This document shows positions 25,089 through 34,874 of a DNA stretch of 40,249 nucleotides, piece by piece. Position 1 is the stretch's first letter, and every line of letters starts with the position of its first letter. The notes beneath the pieces are model-generated. The model was not told where the DNA came from and did not search any database. It saw only the letters and a program-made list of their open reading frames with translations. The stretch is from Streptomyces mangrovisoli (lineage in GTDB: Bacteria > Actinomycetota > Actinomycetes > Streptomycetales > Streptomycetaceae), in the NCBI RefSeq assembly GCF_000974985.2, contig NZ_LAVA02000108.1:1-40249 (forward strand), written 5' to 3'. A program made the translations under genes and the position numbers.

Positions 25089-25126
25089 GGAAACCACCGA
25101 TGGTGTCCGGCGTCCACCTCTATAGT
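25089..25126 (+). promoter_or_regulatory. candidate rightward promoter(s), ECF-like
   Basis: GGAAAC (25089-25094), a 16-base spacer and CGTC (25111-25114) resemble a generic ECF-sigma promoter. A TATAGT (25121-25126) nearby could instead be a housekeeping -10, but no good -35 lies 17-18 bases before it. Either would drive the leader ORF and hypothetical gene. Confidence 0.35.
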
Positions 25127-25174
25127 GACGGCCGAAAAACGTGATCTCCTCAACGTCCGTCCGGAGGAAGGCAG

Positions 25175-25228
25175 TTGTTAGTCCACCGCGCCGTCGCGCC
25201 CGACCCCCGCCGGGGGGCGCGCGGCTGA
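25175..25228 (+). CDS. putative 17-codon leader ORF coupled to the next gene
   Basis: TTG 25175 is preceded at ideal spacing by GGAGGAAG, the best ribosome site in this region. The 17-residue frame (MLVHRAVAPDPRRGARG if TTG initiates) stops at TGA 25226-25228, whose A starts the ATG of the following gene (TGATG). It may be a coupling leader peptide rather than a functional protein. No family is recognised. Confidence 0.4.
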   Translation: MLVHRAVAPDPRRGARG

Positions 25229-26229
25229 TGGCCAGAGACGGAGCACGTCCCGCGTACGATCCGGCCGGTCATGACGTGGCACTGCGCGCCGCCCTCCAGG
25301 ACCTGCGCACCGGCCGGTGGATGGCGATGCGCGGGCTGCTCGACTCCACCCGGGCCTGGTGGCAGTGGACGCAGCGGACCCAGGTCCTGGCCGCCGCGGC
25401 GGCGGGCACCGACGTGGTCCGGGCGTGGCTGGCGGAGGAGCCGTTCAGCGTCCCGGCGACGGTGATGCACGCCCGGGTCGCGGTGGAGCGGGCGCTGCGC
25501 GCGCACCGGGAGAACCACCGCCGTACGCACGAGTTGTGGATCGAGGCGTGGGACGCGAGCCAGAGCGCGACCAGGACCGCCCCGCACGATCCCGTGCCCT
25601 GGGTGTGTCTGCTGGCGCTGGCGCAGCTGGACCACAAGCAGAGCTGGGAGGAGCACCGGGCCCGGCCGCCGGAGCCGCTGCTGCCGTCGGGGCCGTGGGG
25701 GCTGCTCGCGGAGGCCGACAAGCGGGACCCGTACAACCGCGAGGCGTATCACCGCATGTTGCAGTTCGTCTATGCGCGCGGCACCGGGGAGCGGCTCGCC
25801 GAGGCGGTCGGCTACACGCACTGGGCGGCCGGCACCGCGCCGATGGGCTCCGCGCTGCACGTGCTGCCGCTGTACGTGCGCGTCGAGCGCTACCGCCGGG
25901 TCGGCGGCCGGGACGCGGCCCTGGACCTGCACTGGGTGGCCGAGGACGCCACCCGCGAGGCCCAACGGGCGCTGCACGCCTGGTTCGAGCACACCACCGC
26001 GCCCGAGCGGTCGCTGCTGGACCTCAACCACCTGGCCCACGCCCTCTGGGGCGCGCTGCAGTTCCCGGAGGCGGCACGGGTGTTCGACGCGCTCGGGCCG
26101 TACTACACGCCGCTCCCCTGGGCCTACCGCACGGCCGACGCGGGTGACGCGTCCCAGGCCATGGAGGTCTTCCTCCAGGCCCGTTCGCGCAGCCGCGCCG
26201 CGGCCCGCGGCTCCGGCCGTCACCCCTGA
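25228..26229 (+). CDS. conserved hypothetical, helical repeat-like protein
   Basis: A 333-residue soluble protein with no assigned function. It is alpha-helical and rich in Trp, Arg and Ala, with pieces that read like degenerate TPR units (VPWVCLLALAQLDHKQSWEEH, NREAYHRMLQFVYARGTGE, LLDLNHLAHALWGALQFPEAARVFDALGPY split over the C-terminal half). Conserved-looking HDVALRAALQDLRTGRW near the start suggests that ATG 25228 is close to the true N-terminus. A longer GTG 25141 reading adds 29 Arg/Pro-rich residues without a ribosome site. ATG 25228 overlaps the stop of a short leader ORF with a strong GGAGGA, implying coupled translation. A permease follows 46 bp later. Confidence 0.7.
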   Translation: MARDGARPAYDPAGHDVALRAALQDLRTGRWMAMRGLLDSTRAWWQWTQRTQVLAAAAAGTDVVRAWLAEEPFSVPATVMHARVAVERALRAHRENHRRTHELWIEAWDASQSATRTAPHDPVPWVCLLALAQLDHKQSWEEHRARPPEPLLPSGPWGLLAEADKRDPYNREAYHRMLQFVYARGTGERLAEAVGYTHWAAGTAPMGSALHVLPLYVRVERYRRVGGRDAALDLHWVAEDATREAQRALHAWFEHTTAPERSLLDLNHLAHALWGALQFPEAARVFDALGPYYTPLPWAYRTADAGDASQAMEVFLQARSRSRAAARGSGRHP

Positions 26230-26275
26230 TTCCCCCACATTTCCCCCGTAGTGCCTTTCTCTCGGAGGTTTCCGC

Positions 26276-27808
26276 ATGTCCAGCACCTCTGAACCATCGG
26301 CTCCACCCGGCCTGTCCGACCAGGACGAGGAGCAGCGCCTGCGCGAACTCGGCTACCGTCCGGTGCTCGCCCGCCGCATGGGCGGCTTCGGCAACTTCGC
26401 GATCAGCTTCTCGGTGATCTCGATCCTGTCGGGCTGCATGACGCTGTACGGCTTCGGCATGGGCGCGGGCGGCCCCGCGGTGATGCTGTGGGGCTGGGCG
26501 GGTGTCGGCCTGTTCGTGCTCTTCGTCGGTCTCTCCCTGGCGGAGGTCACCAGCGCCTATCCGACGTCCGGCGCGCTGTACTACATGGCGGACCGGCTCG
26601 GCGGCCGCCGCTGGGGCTGGTACACCGGCTGGCTGAACCTGCTCGGCCTGCTCGGCGCGATCGCCGGCATCGACTACGGCGCCGCCCTGTTCACCGGCGC
26701 GTTCGCCAACCTCCAGTGGGGCTTCGAGCCGACGCCCGGCAGGACGATGCTGATATTCGTCGCGATCCTGCTGCTGCACGCCGTGCTGAACCTGTTCGGC
26801 GTGCACCTGGTCAGCATCCTCAACTCGGTCAGCGTCTGGTGGCATCTGGCGGGTGTGGCGCTGATCGTCGGCGCGCTGGCGATCTGGCCCGACCACCACC
26901 AGTCCGCGTCCTTCGTGTTCACCAAGTTCGTGAACGACACGGGCTGGTCGAACCCTGTCTACGTGGCCGCGATCGGACTGCTGCTGGCGCAGTACACGTT
27001 CTGCGGCTACGACGCCTCGGCGCACCTGTCCGAGGAGACCTCCAACGCGTCGGTGTCCGCCGCCCGCGGCATCGTGCGTTCCATCTGGGTCTCCTGGATC
27101 GCCGGTTTCGTGCTGCTGGCCGGCCTGACCTTCGCGATCCAGGACTACACCGCGACCCGCGAGACCGCGACCGGCGTGCCGCCCGCGCAGATCCTGCTGG
27201 ACGGCCTCGGCAAGGGCGGCGCGAGCGCGCTGCTCCTGGTGGTCATCGTGGCCCAGCTGTTCTGCGGCAACGCCGAGGTGGCCGCGGCCAGTCGCATGGT
27301 GTTCGCGTTCAGCCGGGACCGGGCCCTGCCGGGTTCGGAGCTGTGGCGCCGGGTCAGCAACCGCACCCACACCCCGGTCGCCGCGGTGTGGCTGTCGGTC
27401 GTCGTCGCCGGGGTGCTCGCGCTGCCCTCCCTGTACTCGACGACGGCGTACGGCGCGGTCACGGCCATCAACGTCATCGGGATCACCCCCGCCTACGCCA
27501 TCCCCGTCTTCCTGCGGCTGCGCGCGGGCGACCGGTTCCAGCCGGGCCCCTGGTCGCTCGGCAGGTGGAGCAAGCCGATCGGCTGGACCGCGGTGGTGTG
27601 GGTGGCGTTCGTCACCGTGCTGTTCTGCCTGCCGCAGTCCTCGCCGGTGACGGTCGACTCGATGAACTACGCGGCCATCGCGCTCGTCGTCGTGCTGGTG
27701 CTCGCCAGCGCGTGGTGGTACATAGCCCGCCGTTCGTACGGCACTCCGCAGACCGCCGCCTACGGCTCCGAGCAGGACCAGGCCGAACTCGCGGAGGGAA
27801 TCGTCTGA
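26276..27808 (+). CDS. APC-superfamily amino acid permease (GABA permease-like)
   Basis: A 510-residue membrane transporter with about 12 hydrophobic segments. The N-terminal LGYRPVLARRMGGFGNFAISFSVISILSG is diagnostic of the AAT/GABA-choline permease branch. TM1 continues with MTLYGFGMGAGGP, and the cytoplasmic signature SLAEVTSAYPTSGALYYMADRLGG follows TM2. A stretch FCGYDASAHLSEETSNASVSAARGIVRS (in two parts) marks TM6 and its loop. It probably imports an amino acid or amine by proton symport; the substrate is not deducible. The ATG has CTCGGAGG 7 bases upstream. It lies 46 bp after the helical hypothetical gene and may share its transcript. Confidence 0.9.
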   Translation: MSSTSEPSAPPGLSDQDEEQRLRELGYRPVLARRMGGFGNFAISFSVISILSGCMTLYGFGMGAGGPAVMLWGWAGVGLFVLFVGLSLAEVTSAYPTSGALYYMADRLGGRRWGWYTGWLNLLGLLGAIAGIDYGAALFTGAFANLQWGFEPTPGRTMLIFVAILLLHAVLNLFGVHLVSILNSVSVWWHLAGVALIVGALAIWPDHHQSASFVFTKFVNDTGWSNPVYVAAIGLLLAQYTFCGYDASAHLSEETSNASVSAARGIVRSIWVSWIAGFVLLAGLTFAIQDYTATRETATGVPPAQILLDGLGKGGASALLLVVIVAQLFCGNAEVAAASRMVFAFSRDRALPGSELWRRVSNRTHTPVAAVWLSVVVAGVLALPSLYSTTAYGAVTAINVIGITPAYAIPVFLRLRAGDRFQPGPWSLGRWSKPIGWTAVVWVAFVTVLFCLPQSSPVTVDSMNYAAIALVVVLVLASAWWYIARRSYGTPQTAAYGSEQDQAELAEGIV

Positions 27809-27812
27809 TTCC

Positions 27813-27833
27813 CGCCCGGACACCCCTCGGGCG
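27813..27833 (+). terminator. weak hairpin after the permease
   Basis: CGCCCG and CGGGCG form a 6-bp stem with a 9-base loop a few bases after the stop codon. The remainder of the gap to 27970 shows no clear promoter. Confidence 0.35.
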
Positions 27834-27970
27834 ACTCTCCGGTCCCGGCCGTCGCGGCGGAACCGTGGTACGAACTGCCCCGCTCGATACGGCAGGATGA
27901 TCGGTCGCGTCGGCCCACCGCTCCATGCGGCCGGCGCGACCGCACATCCCGTACCGGAGCAGGGGACGAC

Positions 27971-28042
27971 GTGACAAGACTTCACATCCGGCCGTCGACG
28001 GCGGCGCGTATCGCGCGGCGACCTTCCGGAGGTGACCGGTGA
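27971..28042 (+). CDS. putative 23-codon leader ORF coupled to the MscS gene
   Basis: GTG 27971 follows AGGGGAC and opens a 23-codon frame (begins MTRLHIRPSTAARIARR) that ends in TGA 28040-28042, overlapping the GTG start of the channel gene (GTGA). The mscS ribosome site GGAGGTGA lies inside it, so translation of the leader would pass through that site. It could be chance in high-GC DNA. Confidence 0.3.
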   Translation: MTRLHIRPSTAARIARRPSGGDR

Positions 28043-29196
28043 ACCGCGCCCTCACGCTGGACGACGGGACACTCGCCGGGATCGCGCTGGCCGCGGGCTT
28101 CCTCGCCGCGTTCCTCTCCCGCCTGCTGCTGGGGTGGCTCGCCAAGCACGCCAAGCGCACCCGCTGGAACGGCGACGACGTGCTGGTGGACGCGCTGCGG
28201 CCGGTGCTGCCGTGGGCGGCGATCGCGGGCGGCGCGGCGGCGGCCGCGGCGGTGCTGCCGCTCACCAGGACCGTCCAGCACCACGTCAACCAGACCATCC
28301 AGGTCCTGCTCATCCTCGCGGTGACGGTGTCCGTGGCCCGCGTGGTCACCGGCCTGGTGCAGGCGTTCACGCAGTCGCGCTCCGGCGTCGCCGGGTCGGC
28401 GACCATCTTCGTGAACATCACCCGGGTCGTGGTGCTCGCCCTGGGCGGCCTGGTGGCGCTCCAGGCGCTCGGGATCTCCATAGCGCCGCTGCTCACCGCT
28501 CTGGGTGTGGGCGGTCTCGCGGTGGCGCTCGCCCTCCAGGACACCCTCGCCAACCTCTTCGCGGGCATCCACATCCTCGCCTCCAAGAGCGTGCAGCCGG
28601 GCGACTACATCCGGCTCAGCAGCGGCGAGGAGGGCTATGTCGTGGACATCAACTGGCGTCAGACGACGGTCCGTCAGCTCTCCAACAACCTCGTCATCAT
28701 CCCCAACGGGCAGCTGGCGGGGACCAACATGACCAACTTCACGCGCCCCGAGCAGAAGTTGACGGTGCTGGTGCAGGCGGGCGTGGGGTACGACAGCGAC
28801 CTGGAGCACGTCGAGCGGGTGACCATGGAGGTCGTCGCCGAGGTGATGACGCAGATCGACGGCGCGGTGCCGGAGCACGAACCGGCCGTCCGTTTCCACA
28901 CGTTCGGCGACTCGCGGATCGACTTCACGATCATCCTGGGCGTCGGGGAGTTCAGCGACCAGTACCGGATCAAGCACGAGTTCATCAAGCGGCTGCACCG
29001 GCGGTTCGCCGAGGAGGGCATCAGCGTCCCGGCGCCGCGGCGGACGGTGACGCTCCAGGGGCCGGGGCAGGCCCAGGAGGCGGCGTCGGTGGTGATACCG
29101 CATCAGCGGGAGGCGGGCGCGGGCCGCGGCGGCGACGTGCCGTCCACCAGCGCGGGCGGCGGCCGCGACGTGCCGTCCGCCGACCGGGTCGACTGA
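28039..29196 (+). CDS. MscS-family mechanosensitive channel
   Basis: A 385-residue membrane protein. Hydrophobic segments lie at about residues 10-30, 55-75, 90-110 and 130-150. The pore-lining helix reads LGVGGLAVALALQDTLANLF, followed by the beta-domain AGIHILASKSVQPGDYIRL and VVDINWRQTTVRQLSNNLVI, the core MscS signature. The C-terminal alpha/beta cage spans to about 335, and the last 50 residues (rich in Gly, Arg and Asp, with GGGRDVPS-type repeats) are probably disordered. Such channels gate on membrane tension and release solutes on hypo-osmotic shock. GTG 28039 has GGAGGTGA 4-5 bases upstream, a near-consensus site. Two tandem terminators follow. Confidence 0.92.
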   Translation: MNRALTLDDGTLAGIALAAGFLAAFLSRLLLGWLAKHAKRTRWNGDDVLVDALRPVLPWAAIAGGAAAAAAVLPLTRTVQHHVNQTIQVLLILAVTVSVARVVTGLVQAFTQSRSGVAGSATIFVNITRVVVLALGGLVALQALGISIAPLLTALGVGGLAVALALQDTLANLFAGIHILASKSVQPGDYIRLSSGEEGYVVDINWRQTTVRQLSNNLVIIPNGQLAGTNMTNFTRPEQKLTVLVQAGVGYDSDLEHVERVTMEVVAEVMTQIDGAVPEHEPAVRFHTFGDSRIDFTIILGVGEFSDQYRIKHEFIKRLHRRFAEEGISVPAPRRTVTLQGPGQAQEAASVVIPHQREAGAGRGGDVPSTSAGGGRDVPSADRVD

Positions 29197-29244
29197 CCAG
29201 CCCGCGCGCGGAGGGCCTCCCCTGTGGGCCCCCCACGCGCGAGC

Positions 29245-29307
29245 GGCCGGGCGGGCACCCCGCCCGGCCATTCCCGGGCGGGCGGAGGGTCTCCCCCGCC
29301 CGCCCGG
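29245..29307. terminator. tandem bidirectional terminators
   Basis: Hairpin 1 (29245-29269) pairs GGCCGGGCGGG with CCCGCCCGGCC over a 3-base loop. Hairpin 2 (29274-29307) pairs CCGGGCGGGCGG with CCGCCCGCCCGG over 10 bases. They separate the convergent mscS-like and M1 peptidase genes. Confidence 0.8.
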
Positions 29308-29314
29308 TGCCGTG

Positions 29315-30889
29315 TCAGCCCAGCGTGGCCGACGCGTCGTGGTAGCGCCCGGCCGAGCGGGCGTGCGGCGCGGCGAGGGCCGACGCGACCGGCGTGACCG
29401 TCCAGTCCGGGTGGTTCGGCATCCGCGGCGTGGTGGTGCCGTAGAGCCAGTCCCGCAGGAAGCCGGTGACGTCCTGGCCGGAGACGGACGACGCGACGGC
29501 GATGTAGTCCTCCGTCGTCGCCGCGGAGTCGCGGTAGCGGGCGAGGAAGGCCCGCTCGACGGCGTGGAAGGCGTCCTCGCCGATCAGCTCGCGCAGCGCG
29601 TACAGGGTGAGCACGCCGCCCAGGTAGCGCTGGTTGTCGAAGAGGTTGACCGCGTTCGGCTTCGCGACCGGACCCGAGTCGTGGCGCCACTGGTCGCCGC
29701 GGGCGTAGGTGTCCTTCATCCGGGCTTCCATGGTGGTCAGGCCCAGCGAGTCCGGCCAGCCGCGCTCGTAGCGGTACAGCAGCCCGTAGAAGTCGGCGTG
29801 GCCCTCGTTGAGCCAGAGGTCGGCCCAGGTGGCGGGCGAGACGCTGTTGCCGAACCAGGAGTGGACCAGCTCGTGCATCATGTGCGAGCCGATCTTGGCC
29901 TCTTCCTGGAGCAGGAAGTTCGGCTTGTACAGCGTGAGGGTCTGGGTCTCCAGGCCGGTGAAGTCGAAGGCGTTCGGGTCGTCGGAGTTGCACGGCAGCA
30001 GGCCGTACGTCTCGAACGGGAACGCCCCGAGCCGCTGCTCGAGCCAGTCGACCAGGCCGGGGGTGAGGGCCAGCGCGGGCTCCAGCGCGGCGGCGCGGGC
30101 GGTGGGCACGATGTCGCGCAGCGGCAGGCCGTGCGGGCCGGGCCGGTCCTTGACGACGTAGTCGCCGACCGTGATCTGCACCAGTTCGGTGGCCATGGGC
30201 GAGCGGGAGCGGTAGGTGTACGCCGTGCGGCCGCCGTCGAGGGTCTCGGTGCGCTCCAGGATGCCGTTCGCGACACCGCGCAGCCCCTCGGGGACGGTGA
30301 TGCGGAAGGTGAAGTCCGCCTTGTCCGTGGGGTGGTCGTTGCACGGGAAGACGGTGTGCGCCGCGTCGGGCTGCCCGGCGACCGCGAAGCCGTCGGGGGT
30401 GGCCACCCAGCCGGTGTGGGTCAGGGTGCGGCGCGGGTCGGCGGAGTACGCGATGCGCACGGTGGCGCCGTCGTGGGCGCACAGGACCCGGGCGGGGGTG
30501 ATCCGCAGCTTCTCGCCGGCCTGCTCGAACGTCGCCGCCCTGCCGTCGACGTCCACGGAGCGTATGTCCAGGCCCAGCGCGTCCAGGGAGAAGCGGTCGA
30601 GGTCCTGCTCGGCGCGGATCTCCAGGGTCGCGGTCACGTCGACGAGCCGCGTCGTCGCGTCCCAGGCGACATCCAGGTGGTAGGCCCGCACGCGGTAGCC
30701 GGCGTTGCCGAGGGTGGGGAACACGGGGTCGTCGACGGTCTCGGCGCCCGGGGCCGCGTCCCGGCCGGCCGGGGCCGGGGAGGAGCCGCCGGTACCGGCC
30801 GCGCGGGCCGTCCCCGCGCCCGCGGCCAGGGCCGCCGCCGTGCCGAACAGGGCGGCCACCGGGGCCGTCACTCTGGTGCGATATCTCAT
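29315..30889 (-). CDS. secreted M1-family zinc metallopeptidase
   Basis: A 524-residue gluzincin aminopeptidase. Residues 1-31 are a Sec-type signal peptide: basic MRYRTR, hydrophobic AALFGTAAALAAG, AxA-type end GTARAAG. The M1 N-terminal beta domain follows (YHLDVAWDATTRLVDVTATL), then the GLETQT substrate loop in place of GAMEN and the zinc site HELVH (H339, E340, H343) with E362 in LNEGHADFYG, giving HExxH-X18-E. The C-terminal helical part is shorter than in large PepN enzymes, as usual for secreted actinobacterial members. It likely trims N-terminal residues from extracellular peptides. ATG 30889 is chosen because the open frame upstream runs through icd in antisense; GAAAGCGGA is the ribosome site. 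Confidence 0.92.
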   Translation of the reverse strand: MRYRTRVTAPVAALFGTAAALAAGAGTARAAGTGGSSPAPAGRDAAPGAETVDDPVFPTLGNAGYRVRAYHLDVAWDATTRLVDVTATLEIRAEQDLDRFSLDALGLDIRSVDVDGRAATFEQAGEKLRITPARVLCAHDGATVRIAYSADPRRTLTHTGWVATPDGFAVAGQPDAAHTVFPCNDHPTDKADFTFRITVPEGLRGVANGILERTETLDGGRTAYTYRSRSPMATELVQITVGDYVVKDRPGPHGLPLRDIVPTARAAALEPALALTPGLVDWLEQRLGAFPFETYGLLPCNSDDPNAFDFTGLETQTLTLYKPNFLLQEEAKIGSHMMHELVHSWFGNSVSPATWADLWLNEGHADFYGLLYRYERGWPDSLGLTTMEARMKDTYARGDQWRHDSGPVAKPNAVNLFDNQRYLGGVLTLYALRELIGEDAFHAVERAFLARYRDSAATTEDYIAVASSVSGQDVTGFLRDWLYGTTTPRMPNHPDWTVTPVASALAAPHARSAGRYHDASATLG

Positions 30890-31096
30890 GATCCGCTTTC
30901 GCTCGGGCGGCCGGGAGGTCAGCCCCGGCCGTCTCAGGTGTGCGTTCCACTCCCTTGACCACCGGAGGGCGGCGTTCGGTTGCCCGGGAAACGGAAGAAG
31001 TTTCGAAAGTGCCCATGACAAGTTGCGGGCCCTCGGGCGAGATCCGCGGAGGCGTCCTGGCGGACCCCTGTCGAGGCCGCGGCGATCACGAGATAT

Positions 31097-31108
31097 CTTG
31101 ATGTCGAG
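31097..31108. promoter_or_regulatory. imperfect palindrome upstream of icd
   Basis: CTTGATGTCGAG is an 8-of-12 palindrome within GAGATATCTTGATGTCGAGC, 31 bases before the icd start. The position suits an operator or core promoter element. The regulator is unknown. The rest of the 249-bp divergent gap shows no clear motif. Confidence 0.35.
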
Positions 31109-31138
31109 CAATGTTGCAGACGTGGAGCGGAGCACCCG

Positions 31139-33358
<2,220 letters not shown>

Positions 33359-33377
33359 GCACCCGGCTGAGCACCCC

Positions 33378-33415
33378 CGAAGGGCCCGCGTTCCGCACGG
33401 CGCGCGGGTCCTTCG
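33378..33415 (+). terminator. rho-independent-like terminator after icd
   Basis: CGAAGGGCCCGCG pairs with CGCGGGTCCTTCG at 12 of 13 positions across a 12-base loop, 20 bases past the icd stop. It is also placed to stop the convergent DUF5713 transcript. Confidence 0.8.
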
Positions 33416-33473
33416 CCGTTCCCGGGCGAGCTCCGGCCCGGCTCCCCCCGGCGCGCCGGGCCGCCCCGCCGCC

Positions 33474-33815
33474 TCACCAGTCGCGCGGCGCGATCAGATC
33501 CTCCGCGTCCGCGTCGGGAAAGCCGTAGGCCCGCGCGATGAATCGGAAGTCGCCCGCTATCTCCTCACGGGCGACCGTCTCGATGTCGCTCTCCGCCTCC
33601 AGGAACGCGTCCTGCAGGTCGTTGAACTCCTCGGTGGCCGCGTGCGTGAGCCGGTAGAGCGCCGCCAGGTCGGCGGGGCGCTCCGCCTCGATGCGCGCGC
33701 ACAGGGCGAGCAGGACGTCCCGGCCCCGGTCGACGACCGCGTCCGGGAAGTAGCCGTCGGCGTAGAGCGCCTTGAGGAACCGGTGCGCGGTCACCTGCTC
33801 GTTGCGGACGGACAT
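33474..33815 (-). CDS. DUF5713 family protein
   Basis: A 113-residue acidic helical protein matching DUF5713: HRFLKALYADGYFPDAVVDRG at the start, LCARIEAERPADLAALYRLTHAATEEFNDLQ (two parts) in the middle, and the C-terminal DFRFIARAYGFPDADAEDLIAPRDW region (in parts). The function of the family is not known to me; no catalytic residues or membrane segments stand out. The start is ATG 33815, with AGGGGGAA 5 bases upstream; a longer frame to 33899 lacks a comparable site. It is a stand-alone gene convergent with icd and divergent from the N-formylglutamate amidohydrolase gene. Confidence 0.87.
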   Translation of the reverse strand: MSVRNEQVTAHRFLKALYADGYFPDAVVDRGRDVLLALCARIEAERPADLAALYRLTHAATEEFNDLQDAFLEAESDIETVAREEIAGDFRFIARAYGFPDADAEDLIAPRDW

Positions 33816-33970
33816 GGTGTTCCCCCTGGTGCGGCTGGACTGTCGGTGCCGTGTGGCACCGTGGTCGGTGATCTCGATACTGCCGTACGCCACTGACAAC
33901 GCCGCCGGGTGCCGCAGGGTGCCGCCGAACGCACCGCCGCGCCCCGCCGCCGAACCCCTTGGAGCCGCAC

Positions 33971-34768
33971 ATGCCCGCTGACGCCCCCTCGTTCGAACTC
34001 CTGCCCGGTTCCGCGGAGTCCCCCGTGATCCTGCACGTGCCGCACGGGTCCCGGACGGTCCCGGCGCGGCTGCGGGACGGGATCGTGCTGGACGACGAGG
34101 CGCTGGAGCGGGAGCTGGACCACATCACCGACGCGCACACCGGCGAACTCGCCGCGGCGGCCGCCGGGGCGTGCCCGGTGGCGCCCTGGCGGTTCGTCAA
34201 CCGGCTCTCCCGCCTGGTCGTCGACCCGGAGCGGTTCCCCGACGAGCGCGAGGAGATGCTGGCGGCCGGGATGGGCGCGGTGTACACCCGCACCACGCAC
34301 GGGGCGGCGCTGCGCCCGCCGGACAGCGACCCCGAGCCGCTGCTCACCCGCCACTTCCGGCCGTACGCGCAGGCGATGACGGACGCGGTCGCGGACCGGC
34401 TGGCGGCCACCGGGCGGGCCGTGATCATCGATGTGCACTCCTACCCGAGCGCGCCGCTGCCCTACGAGCTGCACGGCGCGGGCCCGAGACCGCCGGTGTG
34501 CCTGGGGACCGACGCCTTCCACACCCCGGACGCGCTCGTCGACGCCGCCCGCTCGGCGTTCGCGCCGTTCGGGGAGACCGGCCTGGACAGCCCGTTCTCG
34601 GGGGCGTACGTGCCGTTGAGGTACTACGGCGTCGAGCCGCGGGTGTCCGCCCTCATGGTGGAGATCCGCCGGGACACGTACATGACGGAGCCGGGCGGTC
34701 CCGCGGGCGCCGGTCTGGAGCGGCTGGCGGCGGCGCTGGCCGAACTGGCCCACGCCGCCGCTCTCTGA
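33971..34768 (+). CDS. N-formylglutamate amidohydrolase family enzyme
   Basis: A 265-residue zinc-amidohydrolase-type protein of the HutG/FGase family, which hydrolyses N-formylglutamate to glutamate and formate or acts on related N-acyl amino acids. Characteristic pieces are VILHVPHGSRTVP near residue 20, the central DHITDAHTGELA with candidate metal ligands, FVNRLSRLVVDPERF, and IIDVHSYPSAPLPYE. The C-terminal MVEIRRDTYM is also conserved. ATG 33971 is preferred over the TTG at 33959 because TTGGAG then acts as its ribosome site at a 6-7 base spacing. No other histidine-utilisation genes are nearby, so physiological substrate and pathway remain open. Confidence 0.88.
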   Translation: MPADAPSFELLPGSAESPVILHVPHGSRTVPARLRDGIVLDDEALERELDHITDAHTGELAAAAAGACPVAPWRFVNRLSRLVVDPERFPDEREEMLAAGMGAVYTRTTHGAALRPPDSDPEPLLTRHFRPYAQAMTDAVADRLAATGRAVIIDVHSYPSAPLPYELHGAGPRPPVCLGTDAFHTPDALVDAARSAFAPFGETGLDSPFSGAYVPLRYYGVEPRVSALMVEIRRDTYMTEPGGPAGAGLERLAAALAELAHAAAL

Positions 34769-34874
34769 CCCGCCCGCGGACCCCGCCGTTCCGGGACCCG
34801 CCTCCGGACCCCGCCGCTCTCCGACGCGCCCGGACACCACGCCGCTCCCCGGTCCCGCCCCGGGACGCCGCCAC

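Noticed and set aside
25141..25227. GTG 25141 as the start of the helical hypothetical protein
   Set aside because: It adds 29 Arg/Pro-rich residues and has no ribosome site, while the strong GGAGGA belongs to another frame. Kept only as an alternative.
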